A DNA stretch of 23,117 nt from an uncultured Bacteroidales bacterium (lineage in GTDB: Bacteria > Bacteroidota > Bacteroidia > Bacteroidales > F082). Position 1 is the stretch's first letter; every line of letters begins with the position of its first letter. The stretch lies in assembly GCA_946410535.1 (NCBI GenBank), contig CAMKAR010000005.1, positions 1 through 23,117 on the forward strand, written 5' to 3'. The notes under the pieces were generated by a model that saw only the letters and a program-made list of their open reading frames with translations, was not told the origin of the DNA and ran no database searches. Both the position numbers and the translations under genes were made by a program. Shown one piece after another: positions 1 through 7,968 of this stretch.

Positions 1-1
1 C

Positions 2-115
2 CGTTACGTGCTCTTCATCATCGACAAGTACGCTGGTGCCACCAACCTCATCGACGAGCTTGACATCCGCAAGGGCGAACCCCAGCCGCTGCGCGTGGAA
101 GAGGAGAAGATCTAA
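2..115 (+). CDS. C-terminal fragment of an unrecognised protein
   Basis: An open frame runs in from the left edge and stops at TAA 113-115, giving 37 residues that begin RYVLFIIDKY and end in the charged tail VEEEKI. The codons look like those of the neighbouring genes. The frame is followed at once by a REP doublet and a terminator, as expected for a gene end. I do not recognise the family from this short tail. The visible part holds a short hydrophobic stretch (YVLFII) followed by a mainly charged, acidic end. The rest of the gene lies outside the window. Confidence 0.6.
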   Translation, partial: RYVLFIIDKYAGATNLIDELDIRKGEPQPLRVEEEKI

Positions 116-121
116 AAACGG

Positions 122-196
122 TTGTAGGGCTGTCACATCGTGGCAGCCGCAGGGAAATATCCCAAATGCGGCTGCCGTAATACGACAGCCCTACAA
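122..196. repeat. REP-type inverted doublet, intergenic
   Basis: Two 30-base units face each other around a 15-base spacer (152-166) that can itself fold (GGGA...TCCC). The left unit (122-151) and the reverse complement of the right unit (167-196) agree at the outer 13 bases (TTGTAGGGCTGTC) and the inner 10 bases (GGCAGCCGCA). Each unit has the layout of a REP: the tetranucleotide GTAG (124-127) followed directly by an imperfect stem-loop, GGCTGTCAC / ATC / GTGGCAGCC (128-148). The mirror unit is GGCTGCCGT / AAT / ACGACAGCC (170-190) then CTAC (191-194). The left unit recurs inside the U32 gene at 18619-18647. GTAG-headed REPs are known to be moved by RAYT transposases; none is present in this window. 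Confidence 0.85.
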
Positions 197-206
197 ACAA
201 AACCAC

Positions 207-242
207 AAAAAACGGCTGATTTAATACATTGGCCGTTTTTTT
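207..242 (+). terminator. Rho-independent terminator
   Basis: AAAAAACGGC (207-216) pairs perfectly with GCCGTTTTTT (232-241) around a 15-base loop, and the 3' arm ends in a run of seven T (236-242). It would end the transcript entering from the left edge. It sits directly upstream of the CotH-gene promoter. The stem is short in G/C, so its strength is uncertain. Confidence 0.65.
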
Positions 243-245
243 GTG

Positions 246-253
246 TATTTTTG
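246..253 (+). promoter_or_regulatory. Bacteroidota -7 box for the CotH-type gene
   Basis: TATTTTTG matches the TAnnTTTG consensus. It lies 19 bases before the ATG at 273, giving a leader of roughly 13-15 bases. No convincing -33 TTTG is present at the usual spacing. Confidence 0.55.
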
Positions 254-272
254 CCTCGAGAATCTTAGCATT

Positions 273-2105
273 ATGGCAAAAATCCGATTTGGCATATTGT
301 GGAGCCTTTTCCTCGCCCTCGTTTCGGCGCAAGCCCAAACCGACACTGTGGTGTTCTCGGCCCATGGTGGCTTTTATGAAGAGACTTTTGCGCTCGAACT
401 GTTCAGTTCCAACCCGCAGAACCACATCCGTTATACCACCGATGGTAACCGTCCCACGGCGCAATCGGCACGCTATGAGGCGCCGTTGCAGATGGATTAC
501 AGCCTCTATTCGAGGTCCGACATCTACACCATCGTCAACTGTCCCCATCCTGATTTCTTCCTGCCCGACAGCATTCGCCATTGCATCGTGATTCGAGCGG
601 CGGTTTTCGACGAGAACGACAGCTGTGTGAGTCGGGTGGCGACCCACAGCTATTTCATTCGTGCCTTGGGCTGCGACACGCATGGCCTGCCCGCCGTTTC
701 GCTCTGTGCCGACTCGTTGGATTTGTTTGGCTACGAGCGAGGCATTCTCGTTCCTGGCATTAATTTTAACCCGTATAACCCTTATGCCACAGGCAATTAT
801 TTCATGAAAGGCCGCGAATGGGAACGGCAGAGCAACTTCGAGTTTTATGAAGCCGGTGGCAGCGTCGGCGTCAACCAGCTATTGGGGCTGCGCACCCATG
901 GCAAGCAGTCGCGCTGGCGCAGCCATAAGGGCTATTCCCTCTATGCCCGCGAGGAGTATGGCAAGAAGCGCATCCACTACAGGTTTTTTGACACCACCCC
1001 GTTGGAGAAATTCAAGCACCTCACTCTGCGCCCGTTTTCGAGCACATGGAATGGCGCTGGCTGCCAGGATCATCTCTGCAACCTCATCGCCCATCCGCTC
1101 GACGTGGAGACCCTCTCGTCGCGCCCTTGCGTGTTGTTCATCAACGGCGAGTATTGGGGCGTGTATTATGTGGAGGAGAAACCCGACGAGAACTATTTGG
1201 AAGACCACCTTGGCGTGAACAAGGATCGTGTCACCATCATCAAGGAATGGCAAGAAGTGGAATGCGGCACTGCCGACAACTTCGATGCGCTGCTTGCCTG
1301 GATGGAGCAGGCCGACCTTGCCGACGAGGAGCAATATGCCTATGCCGCAGCGCATATCGACATTTCCAATTTCATCGACTATTTTGTCTTCGAGCTTTTC
1401 GCCCTCAACCTCGACTGGCCGGCCACCAACACACGCTGCTGGCAGGAGGGCGACGGCAAGTGGCGCTGGATCTTCTACGACGGCGACGGGTGCTTGGTCG
1501 AGAAAGACGATTTCAATGCCTTCGCCAATGCCACCTATGAGGGCGAACCAGTTTGGCCTACCAACAGCAGGGCTACACTGTTCTTCAGGCGCTTGCTTGA
1601 GAACGAGGGGTTCAAGGCGCAGTTTTGCAGCCGTTTCAACACGTTAGCGGCAACCACATTCGCCTATCAAAACACCAAACCCTATTTCGACGGCATCTAC
1701 CAAGCCTTGCAGCCCGAGGTGCCCAACCAGATGGAGCGTTTCAACATGCCGCACACCATCGCTGGCTGGGAGAACTACAGCATGCCTGTGATCCACTCTT
1801 TCCTGATGCATAGGCCCATCCATGTCATCGCCGAATTGAACGAGTTCTTGTCTGTCGTGGAGCCAGTGGCCCATGTGGCGAAATGCTATCCCAACCCTTT
1901 CACTGAGGAGCTTCGCATTGTCGTTGATGCCGAGAGCTTCGGCGCAAAGGAGGTGGCTGTTTACGATGTGATGGGGCGGAAAGTCTACGCGCAGCCGTGT
2001 TGGTTGGACAAAGGGGATAATGAGATTGTGCTTCATCCCAATCTAAGCTCGGGAGTGTATTTGTTGCAAGTGGGTGGGCATTCGCAGCGCATTGTGCGGC
2101 TCTAA
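273..2105 (+). CDS. Secreted CotH-kinase-type protein with T9SS sorting domain
   Basis: The product is 610 residues from ATG 273. An in-frame ATG at 243 would place ten extra residues before the signal peptide and would overlap the -7 box, so 273 is preferred. Residues 1-22 form a signal peptide ending in the AQAQ region. Residues 25-75 resemble a chitobiase/hexosaminidase C-terminal-type beta domain (RYTTDG...PT). The CotH-kinase region spans about 180-520, with LTLRPFSSTWNG, FINGEYWGVYYVEEKPDENY, NLDWPATNTRCW and WRWIFYDGDG (acidic pair D403/D405). Residues 535-610 are a type A T9SS sorting domain (CYPNPFTEEL ... LSSGVYLLQV). CotH family members are atypical protein kinases, and the sorting tail predicts export to the cell surface or medium. 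The target is unknown. The gene's stop overlaps the stop of the convergent SGNH gene. Confidence 0.85.
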   Translation: MAKIRFGILWSLFLALVSAQAQTDTVVFSAHGGFYEETFALELFSSNPQNHIRYTTDGNRPTAQSARYEAPLQMDYSLYSRSDIYTIVNCPHPDFFLPDSIRHCIVIRAAVFDENDSCVSRVATHSYFIRALGCDTHGLPAVSLCADSLDLFGYERGILVPGINFNPYNPYATGNYFMKGREWERQSNFEFYEAGGSVGVNQLLGLRTHGKQSRWRSHKGYSLYAREEYGKKRIHYRFFDTTPLEKFKHLTLRPFSSTWNGAGCQDHLCNLIAHPLDVETLSSRPCVLFINGEYWGVYYVEEKPDENYLEDHLGVNKDRVTIIKEWQEVECGTADNFDALLAWMEQADLADEEQYAYAAAHIDISNFIDYFVFELFALNLDWPATNTRCWQEGDGKWRWIFYDGDGCLVEKDDFNAFANATYEGEPVWPTNSRATLFFRRLLENEGFKAQFCSRFNTLAATTFAYQNTKPYFDGIYQALQPEVPNQMERFNMPHTIAGWENYSMPVIHSFLMHRPIHVIAELNEFLSVVEPVAHVAKCYPNPFTEELRIVVDAESFGAKEVAVYDVMGRKVYAQPCWLDKGDNEIVLHPNLSSGVYLLQVGGHSQRIVRL

Positions 2106-3841
2106 GGCGTTTCCAAGCTGTAGTAGTTCTTCTTGATGAGCCTGTTGACGATCCAGCGGGCGTCGATTAGCGTTTGTTGCTCCACGGAAAGGCCGTTTTT
2201 GGCCGCTTTTTCCTCGATTTGTTTCATGGTGTTGGGTTTGCTGCGGAGCTGTTGCAGCATGTCGGCAACGAGTTGTTCAACGCGGTCGCGCTTGGCTTCG
2301 GGGTCGGCCATGTCGCGCATCAAGGGTTGGCCTTCGATGATGTTGTGGGCTTCCATGAGCAGCACTTGTTGCAGCGTGGCGTATTGGATGACGGTTTGGC
2401 AGGTCGAGAGGTTCCACATCCAGGCCGAGTCTTTCTTGATTTCGTTGATGGCGACGATTTCCTTTATCCTCGGGTTGCGCAGGGCGGGGAGGCTGTCGGA
2501 GGCCAATTCGGGGAAGTAGCGTTCGGGATGGTCGTAAACCAACTGTGTGGCTTTCGGCCAAAGTCGTTGCTTGTAGTTGCTGTCGGCAAGCGGCTCGACG
2601 ATTGAGGCCAAGGTGAGGCTGTCGTGCCTCAGGCTGTCGATGAGGCGGAGGTAGGTCGGGTTGATGTCTTCCAAGCTGTAGCAAAGGTTGAGGATGGTCT
2701 TTGCGGCAAAGTCGGAGGTGCCTTTGTTCAGCTGGTTGCCCGTGGTGAACCACACCACATAGTCGAAGCTGAGGAGTTTTTCGAGGAAGTCCAATTGGTT
2801 CACGCGGGTGGTCTCGGTCAGGTTTTGGCCCGAATAGGCGGTGGAGAAATAGTACCAAAACTCGGTGGTCTCAAACATTTCGTTGAAGGGCACGAAGAGG
2901 TTCATGGCCCAAAAATAGGAATTGCCGATGAAGAGCACTTTGGGCTTGGTGCAACTTGTGTCGGCCTCGATGCTGACGTGGCGGCGTGGGGCGTAGCCGT
3001 ATTGGTGGCGAAGGGGGCGGGTCAGGTTGAGGAGCAGCTCAAGGTCGTTGTCGTAGTCGTGGTCGCGTTCGGGGGTCTCGTAGGTCTCGCCGATGCGGAT
3101 TTTGGGCAGTTTCGTGCCTTTCAGTTGGCCCATGAGGCGCGTCAGCGTGTCGGCGGCATAGACCGAAGGGAAGATCCAGTGCGCCCCAGCTTGAGGGATG
3201 AGCGGATAGTTGACCGTGTCGTTGATTTGGCTGAACCAACGGGTCATTTCGATATAGGGGAAGCCGCTTTCATCGAAGCGTTGGGCGAAATGGTCGCAGG
3301 CGTTGAAGCCTGTGGAGTCTTTTTCCCCATCGGGCAGGAACTCGGGATAGAGGAAGCTCTTTTCGGGGGCCATGAAAACCAAGAGGTCGACGCCGTTCTC
3401 TTTCAGGATTTGGCGTGCCCAGCTCATGTATTTCGCCTCGTGGTCGAACTTCTCGCGGGCCTCGTCGATGGAAGGATGCCAGCGGAGCAGCTCCTGGCCG
3501 TAGTAGTCCCTGACGCTTTGGGGATAGTAGAGCCAGCCTTGCTTTCCGGCCACCACGTCGTGGGCGTAGGTCTTGCGATAAAAGTCCCAAAGGTATTGGT
3601 TGTAGAGGCGTATGACGGGTTCGCGGAAGCCGAAGTGTTGGCTCGCGTAGGCCTCTGTTTCTTTGCCGAAGCTGCCTGATTGGTAGGCCTCAAGCCCGAA
3701 TTTTGGCCTGTCGGTTTCTTTGGTGACGCCATTGAGGGGTTTCACAGGAAGCCAATGAAGCCAGCCTTGCAGCAGGGGCATGAATCCCAGCACGGTAAGC
3801 AGGATGAATAGCACGAGGTCGTATTTCGGCTTTTTCCCCAT
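2102..3841 (-). CDS. AlgX/AlgJ-like SGNH O-acyltransferase paralogue (last gene of operon)
   Basis: 579 residues. A signal anchor at about 8-28 should place the rest in the periplasm. It shares the family block FGFREPVIRLYNQYLWDF (70-87). The SGNH-type core has the nucleophile motif GNSY (S308) and the His motif GAHW (219-222). The Asp of the classic DxHW motif is Gly219 here. Two C-terminal helical repeats follow: one around 458-505 (IKEIVAINEIKKDSAWM ... EAHNIIEG) and one around 521-566 (MLQQLRSKPNTMKQIEEKAA ... DARWIV). The expected role is transfer of acetyl or another acyl group to a polysaccharide, using a group delivered by one of the operon's MBOATs. It abuts the next gene upstream with no gap and overlaps the CotH gene tail to tail by four bases (CTAA). 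Its closest relatives in the operon are the SGNH proteins at 11025-12767 and 9448-11028. Confidence 0.8.
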   Translation of the reverse strand: MGKKPKYDLVLFILLTVLGFMPLLQGWLHWLPVKPLNGVTKETDRPKFGLEAYQSGSFGKETEAYASQHFGFREPVIRLYNQYLWDFYRKTYAHDVVAGKQGWLYYPQSVRDYYGQELLRWHPSIDEAREKFDHEAKYMSWARQILKENGVDLLVFMAPEKSFLYPEFLPDGEKDSTGFNACDHFAQRFDESGFPYIEMTRWFSQINDTVNYPLIPQAGAHWIFPSVYAADTLTRLMGQLKGTKLPKIRIGETYETPERDHDYDNDLELLLNLTRPLRHQYGYAPRRHVSIEADTSCTKPKVLFIGNSYFWAMNLFVPFNEMFETTEFWYYFSTAYSGQNLTETTRVNQLDFLEKLLSFDYVVWFTTGNQLNKGTSDFAAKTILNLCYSLEDINPTYLRLIDSLRHDSLTLASIVEPLADSNYKQRLWPKATQLVYDHPERYFPELASDSLPALRNPRIKEIVAINEIKKDSAWMWNLSTCQTVIQYATLQQVLLMEAHNIIEGQPLMRDMADPEAKRDRVEQLVADMLQQLRSKPNTMKQIEEKAAKNGLSVEQQTLIDARWIVNRLIKKNYYSLETP

Positions 3842-5173
3842 TTATTCCTTTTGCTTTTGCTTGTCCATCTCGATGGCGTAAATGGCATTCAGGCGGAGCA
3901 TTTCGTCGAGTTCGATGCCACGCTCGATGGCCTGCTGCTTGACGCTTTCGAACCATTCGGGCGTGTTCTTGATGTTTTGGATGATGTTTTGGATGCGCAG
4001 TTCTTTGCTTTCAGCATCGCGGTCGACGAAGGCGTGTTGGGCGGTCTCGCAAAAGCCGAACATGTAGTCGTAGGCATAGACCGAGGTGGTGATGACCATC
4101 ACTAAGTCGACTTCGTCAATCACTTTGTACACGTCGGGATAGTATTTCACCTTGCCCAAGAATTCGATTTTCTTGGTGATGACCTCGTCGTTGTATTTCC
4201 AGTAGTCGCACCGTCCGAAGGCGTCGGCGAAGGCCGATTCGTGCAGCTGGATGAAATAGCTGTCGGCGATGACGAGGATGTCGGGCTTGCGCAAGGTGGT
4301 GTCGCTGAGGGCCATGATGGGCTGTGGGACGGCGGGTTTGCGTATGGGCAACAGCAGATTCATCAGTTTTTCGATTTCGCCGTCTTGCTTCGAGTATTTG
4401 GTCGACAGGTTCTCGTCGACGCAAACGATATGCGGCATCTCCTGCCCGATGAGGCTGCCGATTTTCGTCAGTACCGAGTCGGCCACGAAGGGGATGGTGC
4501 TTTCGGCCCAGTGGGTGCCGTAGCGGGTGTACATGGGATACTTCGTCTGTCCTTTCAGCGATTGGAAATAGCTCAAGAAGTCGATGTGGGGGATGCCGTT
4601 TTGCTCGAACAATCGGGTGTAGTATTGTTGCACGTTGAAGGGCATGATGGAGTCGCGGTATTCTTGCGGCATATATTCTGGATACACCCAAGTCTTCGAC
4701 GGCGCTTCCACGAAAAGGAACTGTGTGCCATGGTTGCGCAGGCTGTCGATGAGCACAAGGGTCTTCCCGATGTTGCGTTGGGCTTCGGCTTCAAAGGCTT
4801 CTTGCGATGCGTAGTGGTGCCCAAAAGTCTTGCCTGTCACCTCGTCGAGATACATCTTGAGAAACATTTCCTTGTTTTCGCCACGGATGATGTTGTCGTT
4901 GGTCGATTTGCCGAACAGCGAGAACAGACATTGGTTGAAGGATCGGATGCAAACTTCGCGGAAGCCGCTGTTTCGTTTGGCGTGGTCGGTCAGGTAGTTT
5001 TGGAAAGAGCCGTCGTAATAGGTCTTGAACGTCAGTTTGACGGGTTGCTCGTTGGGGACATAGCCCGACAGGGGCTTCATCTTCACGACATGCGTAAACC
5101 CTTGTAATAGCAAGGCGCAGAGCACCGCAAAGACGCAAACGAATTGGACGAGGAAGTGCTTGTTCTTTTTCAT
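3842..5173 (-). CDS. DHHW/AlgX-like SGNH protein, short type
   Basis: 443 residues with an N-terminal membrane anchor (about 8-25) and a predicted periplasmic SGNH-like domain. Visible motifs are APSKTWVYPEYMP (157-169), the His motif GTHW (219-222, Gly219 at the usual Asp place) and the nucleophile motif ADSY (S305). One C-terminal helical repeat (about 390-436) contains IIQNIKNTPEWFESVKQQA and ends LNAIYAIE. It is most similar to the short SGNH protein at 6608-7966, sharing QGFTHVV near the N-terminus and the GEIE/GELE ... LLLP segment. The two likely arose by duplication. It lies three bases downstream of the MBOAT at 5177-6592 and is the natural partner of that protein. Unlike its paralogue at 6608-7966 it keeps the serine. 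The substrate is unknown. Confidence 0.78.
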   Translation of the reverse strand: MKKNKHFLVQFVCVFAVLCALLLQGFTHVVKMKPLSGYVPNEQPVKLTFKTYYDGSFQNYLTDHAKRNSGFREVCIRSFNQCLFSLFGKSTNDNIIRGENKEMFLKMYLDEVTGKTFGHHYASQEAFEAEAQRNIGKTLVLIDSLRNHGTQFLFVEAPSKTWVYPEYMPQEYRDSIMPFNVQQYYTRLFEQNGIPHIDFLSYFQSLKGQTKYPMYTRYGTHWAESTIPFVADSVLTKIGSLIGQEMPHIVCVDENLSTKYSKQDGEIEKLMNLLLPIRKPAVPQPIMALSDTTLRKPDILVIADSYFIQLHESAFADAFGRCDYWKYNDEVITKKIEFLGKVKYYPDVYKVIDEVDLVMVITTSVYAYDYMFGFCETAQHAFVDRDAESKELRIQNIIQNIKNTPEWFESVKQQAIERGIELDEMLRLNAIYAIEMDKQKQKE

Positions 5174-5176
5174 GGC

Positions 5177-6592
5177 TCAGAATCGGAAATAGATGAAGGG
5201 ATTGAAGTCGGAAACACAAAGCGACCCTGCCGAAAGCACAAACAGCACCAAGGTGATGGCAAACATGGTCCACGAGAGGGGCTTGGAATAATGGTCGGCA
5301 AAGATGCTGTCTTGCAGCCGTTGTCCGAAGGGCAACAGTGTAAGGAAAGAGAACGCGATGGCAAGGGCAAAGACGCACCAGAATTGTGCATCGCCGGCCA
5401 CGGTGAGGCCATTCCTAAACGCGAACAGGGCTTGATAGAAGCCACCGGCATCGGCAGCCGTGTCGACGCGGAAGAGCACCCAACCCATGGCGACCAGGAA
5501 GAAGGTGATGACGACCGAAGGAACCGTGCCAGCTTTTTTCAGCAGGTTTTTTAGGAAGAGCTTGTCGGCGCAGATGAACAAGCCGTGGAAGGCGCCCCAA
5601 AGGACGAAGTTCCAGCTGGCACCGTGCCACAAGCCCGAGAGCAGGAAACAGAGCCAGAGGTTGAAATACATGCGTCCCTTGCCTTTTCGGTTGCCGCCGA
5701 GCGGGATGTAGAGGTAGTTCATGATGAAGTTGCCCAAGGTCATGTGCCAACGTTTCCAGAACTCGGTGACGCTGCGGCTGGTGTAAGGGTCGTTGAAGTT
5801 CTCGGGGAAGCGGAAGCCCATCATCTTGCCAAGGCCGATGGCCATGTCGCTGTAGCCCGAAAAGTCGAAATAGATTTGGAAAGTGTAGGCGAGGATGCCA
5901 ATCCAGGCGGTACCCGTGGCCAAGTCACCGTAGTTCATGCCAAACACTTGATCGGCATAGAGGGCCATGGTGTTGGCGATGAGCACCTTCTTGGCCAAAC
6001 CGATGACGAAGCGGTAGAACCCCAAGGCGCGGTCTTCCATCGTGCTGGTGCGCGAAACCAGTTGCGCCGCCACGCTGTTGTAGTTGACGATGGGGCCTGC
6101 GATGAGCTGCGGGAACATCATGATATACAGCACATAATCGGTCAGCTTCTGGCTGGGCGGTGTTGTGCCGCGATACACGTCAATGGTGTAGGTGATGCTT
6201 TGGAAGGTGAAGAACGAGATGCCGATGGGCAGTGCCACTTTCATCCAGCCGATGGGTTCGTGATGCGCCCAACCCAAGATGGCGTTGAGGTTCTCCATGA
6301 AGAAGTTGGCGTATTTGAAATAGAGCAGCAGCCCCAAGGCCATGACGACGGAAAGGCCGCAAAGCAATCTCTTCGTACTTGTTTTCTCCGTTTTGGCCAT
6401 GCCTCGCACCAAAAAATAGTTGACGATGCACTCGCCGACGAGCAGGAAAACGAAGTCGGGCGCGCCGTAGGCGTAGAAAACCAAGGAAAAGAGCAATAGG
6501 GTATAGTTTCTGAATTTCTGCGGCGTGATGAAATAGGCTATCAGGAAGATAGGCAGAAAAAAGAAAAGGAAGATGTTGCTGCTGAATACCAT
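5177..6592 (-). CDS. MBOAT-family O-acyltransferase, AlgI-like
   Basis: 471 residues, strongly hydrophobic with many membrane segments. The MBOAT signatures are present: PQLIAGPIV (161-169), FDFSGYSDMAIGLG (242-255), EFWKRWHMTL (277-286, H283), YIPLGGNRKG (295-304), LSGLWHGASWNF (318-329, H323) and LWGAFHG (331-337, H336). In AlgI and DltB systems these His-bearing segments line the acyl-transfer channel through the inner membrane. Compared with the other two MBOATs of the operon it lacks about 18 residues between roughly 217 and 230, in a loop just before the FDFSGYSDM segment. The start ATG follows an A-rich leader. It sits between two short-type SGNH genes, which are probable partners that receive the acyl group in the periplasm. 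Confidence 0.9.
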   Translation of the reverse strand: MVFSSNIFLFFFLPIFLIAYFITPQKFRNYTLLLFSLVFYAYGAPDFVFLLVGECIVNYFLVRGMAKTEKTSTKRLLCGLSVVMALGLLLYFKYANFFMENLNAILGWAHHEPIGWMKVALPIGISFFTFQSITYTIDVYRGTTPPSQKLTDYVLYIMMFPQLIAGPIVNYNSVAAQLVSRTSTMEDRALGFYRFVIGLAKKVLIANTMALYADQVFGMNYGDLATGTAWIGILAYTFQIYFDFSGYSDMAIGLGKMMGFRFPENFNDPYTSRSVTEFWKRWHMTLGNFIMNYLYIPLGGNRKGKGRMYFNLWLCFLLSGLWHGASWNFVLWGAFHGLFICADKLFLKNLLKKAGTVPSVVITFFLVAMGWVLFRVDTAADAGGFYQALFAFRNGLTVAGDAQFWCVFALAIAFSFLTLLPFGQRLQDSIFADHYSKPLSWTMFAITLVLFVLSAGSLCVSDFNPFIYFRF

Positions 6593-6607
6593 AAGTTGTT
6601 CTTATTT

Positions 6608-7966
6608 TTAATGTTGGTTATTGTTGTCTTGTTCGTTCTTTTGCATTTGAAAAACATACGCGGCGTTCAACCTCAGGTTTTCTTCTACGCTGATGCCGCG
6701 TTCTTGGGCTTGTTCTTGTATGGCCTTGAACCAGTTTGGGTCGTTCTTGATCGATTCCATGATGGAGCGGATGGCTTCTTGCTCTTGTATGCTGCCGTTG
6801 GAATAGAGCTGCAAGGCGGATTGGGTAAAGCCGCTCATGTAGTTGAGCAGGTAGTTGGAGGTGTAGAGCGCAATCACGATGTCGGCTTGCTTCAGGGTCT
6901 CAGCCGTTCCCATGAGTTGGTCGAGGTATCTCCAGTTCAACTCGGGCCTTGAGGAAATGGAGGTCTTGTTATAGAACCAGAAGTCCCAGCGGTTGAAGGC
7001 GTTGACGAAGCAGGAGCCTTGCAACGGAGTGAAATAGCCGTCGCCTACGACAAGCAGGTTGGGCCGGTCCTTGCCTATGGTGTCGCGCAAGGTGGCTACA
7101 GGCCTCGATGCCTTGGGCTTGCAGTAGGGTAGGAGCAAGTCGATGTGGGTCTCAAGTTCGCCATCTTGGTCGGAATAGTTGCGGCTGAGGTTGGGGTCGA
7201 CGACTTCAATGTTGGGGAAGCGGTAGTCGGTAATCGCTTCGAGTTTCCTTAATATCGAGTCGGCCACGAATGGGATGGTGGCTTCGGCCCAATGGGAGCC
7301 GGTGCGTGTGTAGAGCGGGTAGGGGAAACGGTCTTTCAGCGTCTTGAAACAGGTGTAGAAATCAATGTACGGAATGCCGTTTTCCTCGAAGAGCTGGGCA
7401 TAATATTCTGCCAGCGCGAAGTCGGAGATGCTGTCTTTGTATGCGTCGGGCATATATTCGGGATAGACCGCCGGCTTGGTAGGACAGAGGACAAACAGGA
7501 AGCGCGTGCCGTGTCGGCGAAGGCTGTCGATCAAGGTCAGCGTCTGCCCGACGTTCTTTTGGGCATCGGCCTTGGCGTCGTCGACGGTGCCGTATTTGTC
7601 CAACAAGAGCTTCCCGGCAACGTCGTTGATGTTGCCTTTCAGGAAAAGCTCGTGGTGTTTGCCTTCAACCACGTTCGGATTGGCGATTATCCCGAAACAA
7701 TTGTAGGCGACTTGGTTGTGGCATCGGCTGAAAAACTCCCTGAACCCCGTGTTTTTCCTTGCTTTCTGTTCAAGACACTCCTGATAGGAGCCGTCAATGT
7801 AGGTGGCCCAGGTCAAATCCACTTCTTGTTTCCCGACCTTGACTTTATCCGTATATGGGCTTAAAGGTCGCGTTGGCACGACATGGGTGAAGCCTTGCAA
7901 CGCAATGAATGCGAGCAAAACCATGAAGCTGGCGAATGGGATGATATGATGCCGAGGTTTTTCCAT
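6608..7966 (-). CDS. DHHW/AlgX-like SGNH protein with nucleophile Ser replaced by Gly
   Basis: 452 residues, N-terminal anchor at about 9-25 and a predicted periplasmic SGNH-like domain. It parallels the protein at 3842-5173 throughout (QGFTHVV, YPEYMPDAYKDSI, VADSIL, DQDGELE). The His motif is GSHW (223-226). Where the family has GDS or GNS, this protein reads GDGY (308-311), so the expected catalytic serine is Gly310; the codon is GGC, one base from AGC (Ser). The frame is otherwise intact, without stops or shifts. This suggests a protein kept for binding or as a partner subunit rather than a decaying gene. A C-terminal helical repeat (about 397-441) contains SIMESIKNDPNWFKAIQEQA. It starts two bases after the MBOAT gene 7969-9438 ends, and is followed after 15 bases by the MBOAT at 6592. 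Confidence 0.78.
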   Translation of the reverse strand: MEKPRHHIIPFASFMVLLAFIALQGFTHVVPTRPLSPYTDKVKVGKQEVDLTWATYIDGSYQECLEQKARKNTGFREFFSRCHNQVAYNCFGIIANPNVVEGKHHELFLKGNINDVAGKLLLDKYGTVDDAKADAQKNVGQTLTLIDSLRRHGTRFLFVLCPTKPAVYPEYMPDAYKDSISDFALAEYYAQLFEENGIPYIDFYTCFKTLKDRFPYPLYTRTGSHWAEATIPFVADSILRKLEAITDYRFPNIEVVDPNLSRNYSDQDGELETHIDLLLPYCKPKASRPVATLRDTIGKDRPNLLVVGDGYFTPLQGSCFVNAFNRWDFWFYNKTSISSRPELNWRYLDQLMGTAETLKQADIVIALYTSNYLLNYMSGFTQSALQLYSNGSIQEQEAIRSIMESIKNDPNWFKAIQEQAQERGISVEENLRLNAAYVFQMQKNEQDNNNQH

Positions 7967-7968
7967 GA

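Noticed and set aside
122..196. CRISPR repeat or attachment site
   Set aside because: Only one inverted pair, no spacer array, no cas or integrase gene; the GTAG-plus-hairpin plan fits a REP better.
48..683. Minus-strand open frame of 211 codons over the left intergenic region and the CotH gene start
   Set aside because: It reads through the REP doublet and the terminator and lies opposite a gene with a signal peptide and promoter.
6608..7966. Pseudogene call for the SGNH gene lacking its serine
   Set aside because: The frame is complete, coupled to its neighbours and conserved along its length apart from the single residue, so a functional pseudoenzyme is more likely than decay.
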